Shown: positions 7,175-9,010 of the stretch, piece after piece | How positions within the stretch are numbered: the stretch's first letter is position 1 | Layout of the letters: each line of letters opens with the position of its first letter | Source: an uncultured Prevotellaceae bacterium | GTDB taxonomy: Bacteria > Bacteroidota > Bacteroidia > Bacteroidales > Bacteroidaceae | NCBI GenBank assembly: GCA_946407325.1 | Contig: CAMJNN010000047.1 | Coordinates: 1-9,010 of the forward strand | DNA: 9,010 nt | Direction: 5' to 3' | The notes under the pieces: generated by a model | Databases searched by the model: none | What the model was told of the DNA's origin: nothing | The model's input: only the letters and a program-made list of their open reading frames with translations | Position numbers and translations under genes: made by a program

Positions 7175-8373
7175 TGAAGCACATTATAATATTAGGTGAC
7201 GGCATGGCTGACCACCCTGTAGAAAGACTGGGTGGTAAGACCCTGTTGCAGTATGCCCATACCCCTGTCATGGACCTCTTGGCGAAAGAAGGGCAGTGTG
7301 GCAGATTGCTCACTGTTCCCGAAGGTTTCAGTCCGGGTTCCGAGGTAGCCAATACCTGCATCCTGGGTTATGACCTGCACAAGGTATATGAAGGGCGTGG
7401 CCCTTTGGAGGCCGCCTCTATAGGCTACGACATGCAGCCTGACGACCTGGCATTGCGTTGCAACATCATCACCCTGGAAGATGGCAAAATCAAGAACCAT
7501 CATGGTGGGCACCTCACTACCGAGCAAGGCGACGTACTGATAAAATACCTCAACCAGCATTTGGGCAACGAACGGATAAAGTTCATCACAGGCATCCAAT
7601 ACCGTCACTTGCTGGTCATCAAGGGTGGTAACAAAGAGGTGGATTGTGCGCCTCCGCACGACCATCCCAACGAAGCATGGGAGCCTTTATTGCCCAAAGG
7701 CGACAATGATACGGCTATTTTGCTTACCGACTTAATTCTCAAATCACAAGAATTGCTTGCCAATCATCCATTCAATATTGAGAGACAAAAGCAAGGCAAG
7801 GATATGGCTAATTCCATCTGGCCTTGGAGCGGAGGCTACCGCCCCCAGATGCAGACACTCATGGAACTATATCCGCAGATCCAGCGAGGTGATGTCATCT
7901 CTGCCGTTGACCTCATCAGGGGCATTGGCAAATATGCTGGTTTGCGTAACATCATCGTCGAAGGGGCTACAGGTATGGCCAACACCAACTACGAAGGCAA
8001 GGCACAAGCCGCCATCGAGGCGTTGCAGCACGATGATTTTGTCTTCCTGCATGTAGAAGCCAGCGACGAGGCGGGACATGATGGCGACCTCGATTTGAAG
8101 TTACAGACCATCGAAGACCTCGACCGTCGCATCGTTGCACCGATCTATGAGGCGGTACGGAATTGGGACGAGCCTGTTTGCATCGCTGTGCTGCCCGATC
8201 ACCCCACCCCTGTGGAAATACGTACCCACTTAGCTGAGCCCGTGCCATTTCTAATCTGGCATCGTGGCATCGAGCCTGACGAAGTGCAGACCTTCGATGA
8301 GGTGAGCTGCGTCAGCGGTAGCTACGGCCTACTGAGATACCAAGAATTTATGAATGAATTAATGAAGATATGA
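7174..8373 (+). CDS. ApgM-family (alkaline phosphatase superfamily) protein, proposed homoserine kinase
   Basis: The product has 399 residues and belongs to the archaeal-type cofactor-independent phosphoglycerate mutase family. Visible motifs are LGDGMAD (7-13, metal-binding Asp9), EGFSPGSEVAN (50-60, containing the presumed phosphorylatable Ser), PPHDHP (160-165), NSIWPWSGGYRP (213-224), EASDEAGHDGD (295-305) and PDHPTP (341-346), with His352 beyond. These are the two-metal and phospho-Ser elements of the superfamily. The family usually interconverts 2- and 3-phosphoglycerate. However, the gene sits between thrA and thrC, with a 1-base overlap with thrA and a 4-base overlap with thrC, exactly where homoserine kinase is expected, and no GHMP-type thrB is present here. 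A subfamily of ApgM-like proteins in thr operons has been proposed as an alternative homoserine kinase (TIGR02535). Family membership is clear; the kinase role is inferred from context and may be wrong. Confidence 0.88.
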   Translation: MKHIIILGDGMADHPVERLGGKTLLQYAHTPVMDLLAKEGQCGRLLTVPEGFSPGSEVANTCILGYDLHKVYEGRGPLEAASIGYDMQPDDLALRCNIITLEDGKIKNHHGGHLTTEQGDVLIKYLNQHLGNERIKFITGIQYRHLLVIKGGNKEVDCAPPHDHPNEAWEPLLPKGDNDTAILLTDLILKSQELLANHPFNIERQKQGKDMANSIWPWSGGYRPQMQTLMELYPQIQRGDVISAVDLIRGIGKYAGLRNIIVEGATGMANTNYEGKAQAAIEALQHDDFVFLHVEASDEAGHDGDLDLKLQTIEDLDRRIVAPIYEAVRNWDEPVCIAVLPDHPTPVEIRTHLAEPVPFLIWHRGIEPDEVQTFDEVSCVSGSYGLLRYQEFMNELMKI

Positions 8374-9010
8374 AATACTATAGCACCAACCACCAGACAC
8401 CCGATGTTACCCTGCAAGAGGCAGTGGTAAAGGGACTTGCTGCCGATAAAGGCTTGTTCATGCCAGAGCGTATCAATGCTTTGCCAGCATCGTTCTTTGA
8501 GCAGATGTCAAACATGAGTCTGCAAGAAGTAGCTTACCAAGTAGCACAAGCTTTCTTTGGCGAGGACATCCCTGCCGACAAGCTCAAGCAGATTGTCTAT
8601 GACACCATGAGCTTCGACATCCCTCTGGTGCAGGTGAGTGACAATATCTATTCATTAGAGCTGTTTCATGGTCCTACCCTCGCCTTCAAGGACGTTGGTG
8701 CCCGCTTTATGGCACGTATGCTTGGCTACTTTGTGAGTGGTCAGGAAAAACTCGTTAACGTGTTGGTGGCTACCTCAGGTGATACAGGCAGTGCCGTAGC
8801 CAATGGCTTCTTAGGTGTAGAGGGCATCCATGTCTATGTGCTCTACCCCAAGGGCAAGGTGAGTCTCATCCAAGAGAAGCAATTCACCACCCTGGGCAAG
8901 AACATCACCGCCTTAGAGGTAGATGGTACCTTTGACGACTGCCAGCGTTTGGTGAAATCAGCCTTCATGGACAAAGAGCTGAACGCCCACATGCAGCTCA
9001 CCAGTGCCAA
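8370..9010 (+). CDS. thrC: Threonine synthase, N-terminal part (cut by window end)
   Basis: The frame is open from the ATG at 8370 to the last base, giving 213 complete codons with no stop; the family is usually about 430 residues, so roughly half is present. The start MKYYSTNHQTPDVTLQEAVV is typical of threonine synthase. HGPTLAFKDVGARFM (100-114) holds the PLP-binding Lys107, and ATSGDTGSA (134-142) is the phosphate-binding loop for the cofactor. The enzyme converts O-phospho-L-homoserine to L-threonine in the cytoplasm using pyridoxal phosphate. Its start overlaps the stop of the ApgM-like gene in an ATGA, so translation is probably coupled. As third gene of the thr operon it needs a phosphohomoserine supply, which supports the proposed kinase role of the gene before it. 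No truncation or frameshift is seen in the visible part. Confidence 0.96.
   Translation, partial: MKYYSTNHQTPDVTLQEAVVKGLAADKGLFMPERINALPASFFEQMSNMSLQEVAYQVAQAFFGEDIPADKLKQIVYDTMSFDIPLVQVSDNIYSLELFHGPTLAFKDVGARFMARMLGYFVSGQEKLVNVLVATSGDTGSAVANGFLGVEGIHVYVLYPKGKVSLIQEKQFTTLGKNITALEVDGTFDDCQRLVKSAFMDKELNAHMQLTSA

Overview
This window comes from a Bacteroidales chromosome, probably a Bacteroides or Prevotella relative; the genus is not settled. The pointers are the C-terminus of a SusD/RagB glycan-binding lipoprotein, promoters with the Bacteroidetes -7 box (TAnnTTTG) instead of sigma70 boxes, few Shine-Dalgarno sites, and the thrA - ApgM-like - thrC order typical of that order. No mobile element, CRISPR array, tRNA or rRNA is visible, and no stretch over 300 bases lacks a gene.

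Layout: (1) Bases 1-219 are the end of a SusD-like gene, closed by a strong intrinsic terminator at 254-286. (2) A good Bacteroidetes promoter (331-361) starts a two-gene unit. Its first gene encodes a polytopic membrane protein with a helical soluble C-terminal half (386-2149, resembling DUF6057). Its second encodes a lipoprotein with a PD40/TolB-like propeller and one CxxCH haem-attachment motif (2161-3633). The function of this pair is unknown. (3) A type I cytoplasmic L-asparaginase (3623-4669, minus strand) converges on that unit with an 11-base overlap. (4) Divergent from it is the threonine operon: thrA (bifunctional aspartokinase/homoserine dehydrogenase, 4742-7174), an ApgM-family protein proposed to act as homoserine kinase (7174-8373), and thrC (8370 to the window end, truncated). 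The three genes overlap by 1 and 4 bases.

How the genes work together: asparaginase yields aspartate; ThrA phosphorylates it and later reduces aspartate semialdehyde to homoserine; the ApgM-like protein is placed where a GHMP-type ThrB would normally sit; ThrC makes threonine. Aspartate semialdehyde dehydrogenase is not in the window. The least understood parts are the membrane protein/haem-propeller pair and the chemistry of the ApgM-like homoserine kinase candidate.
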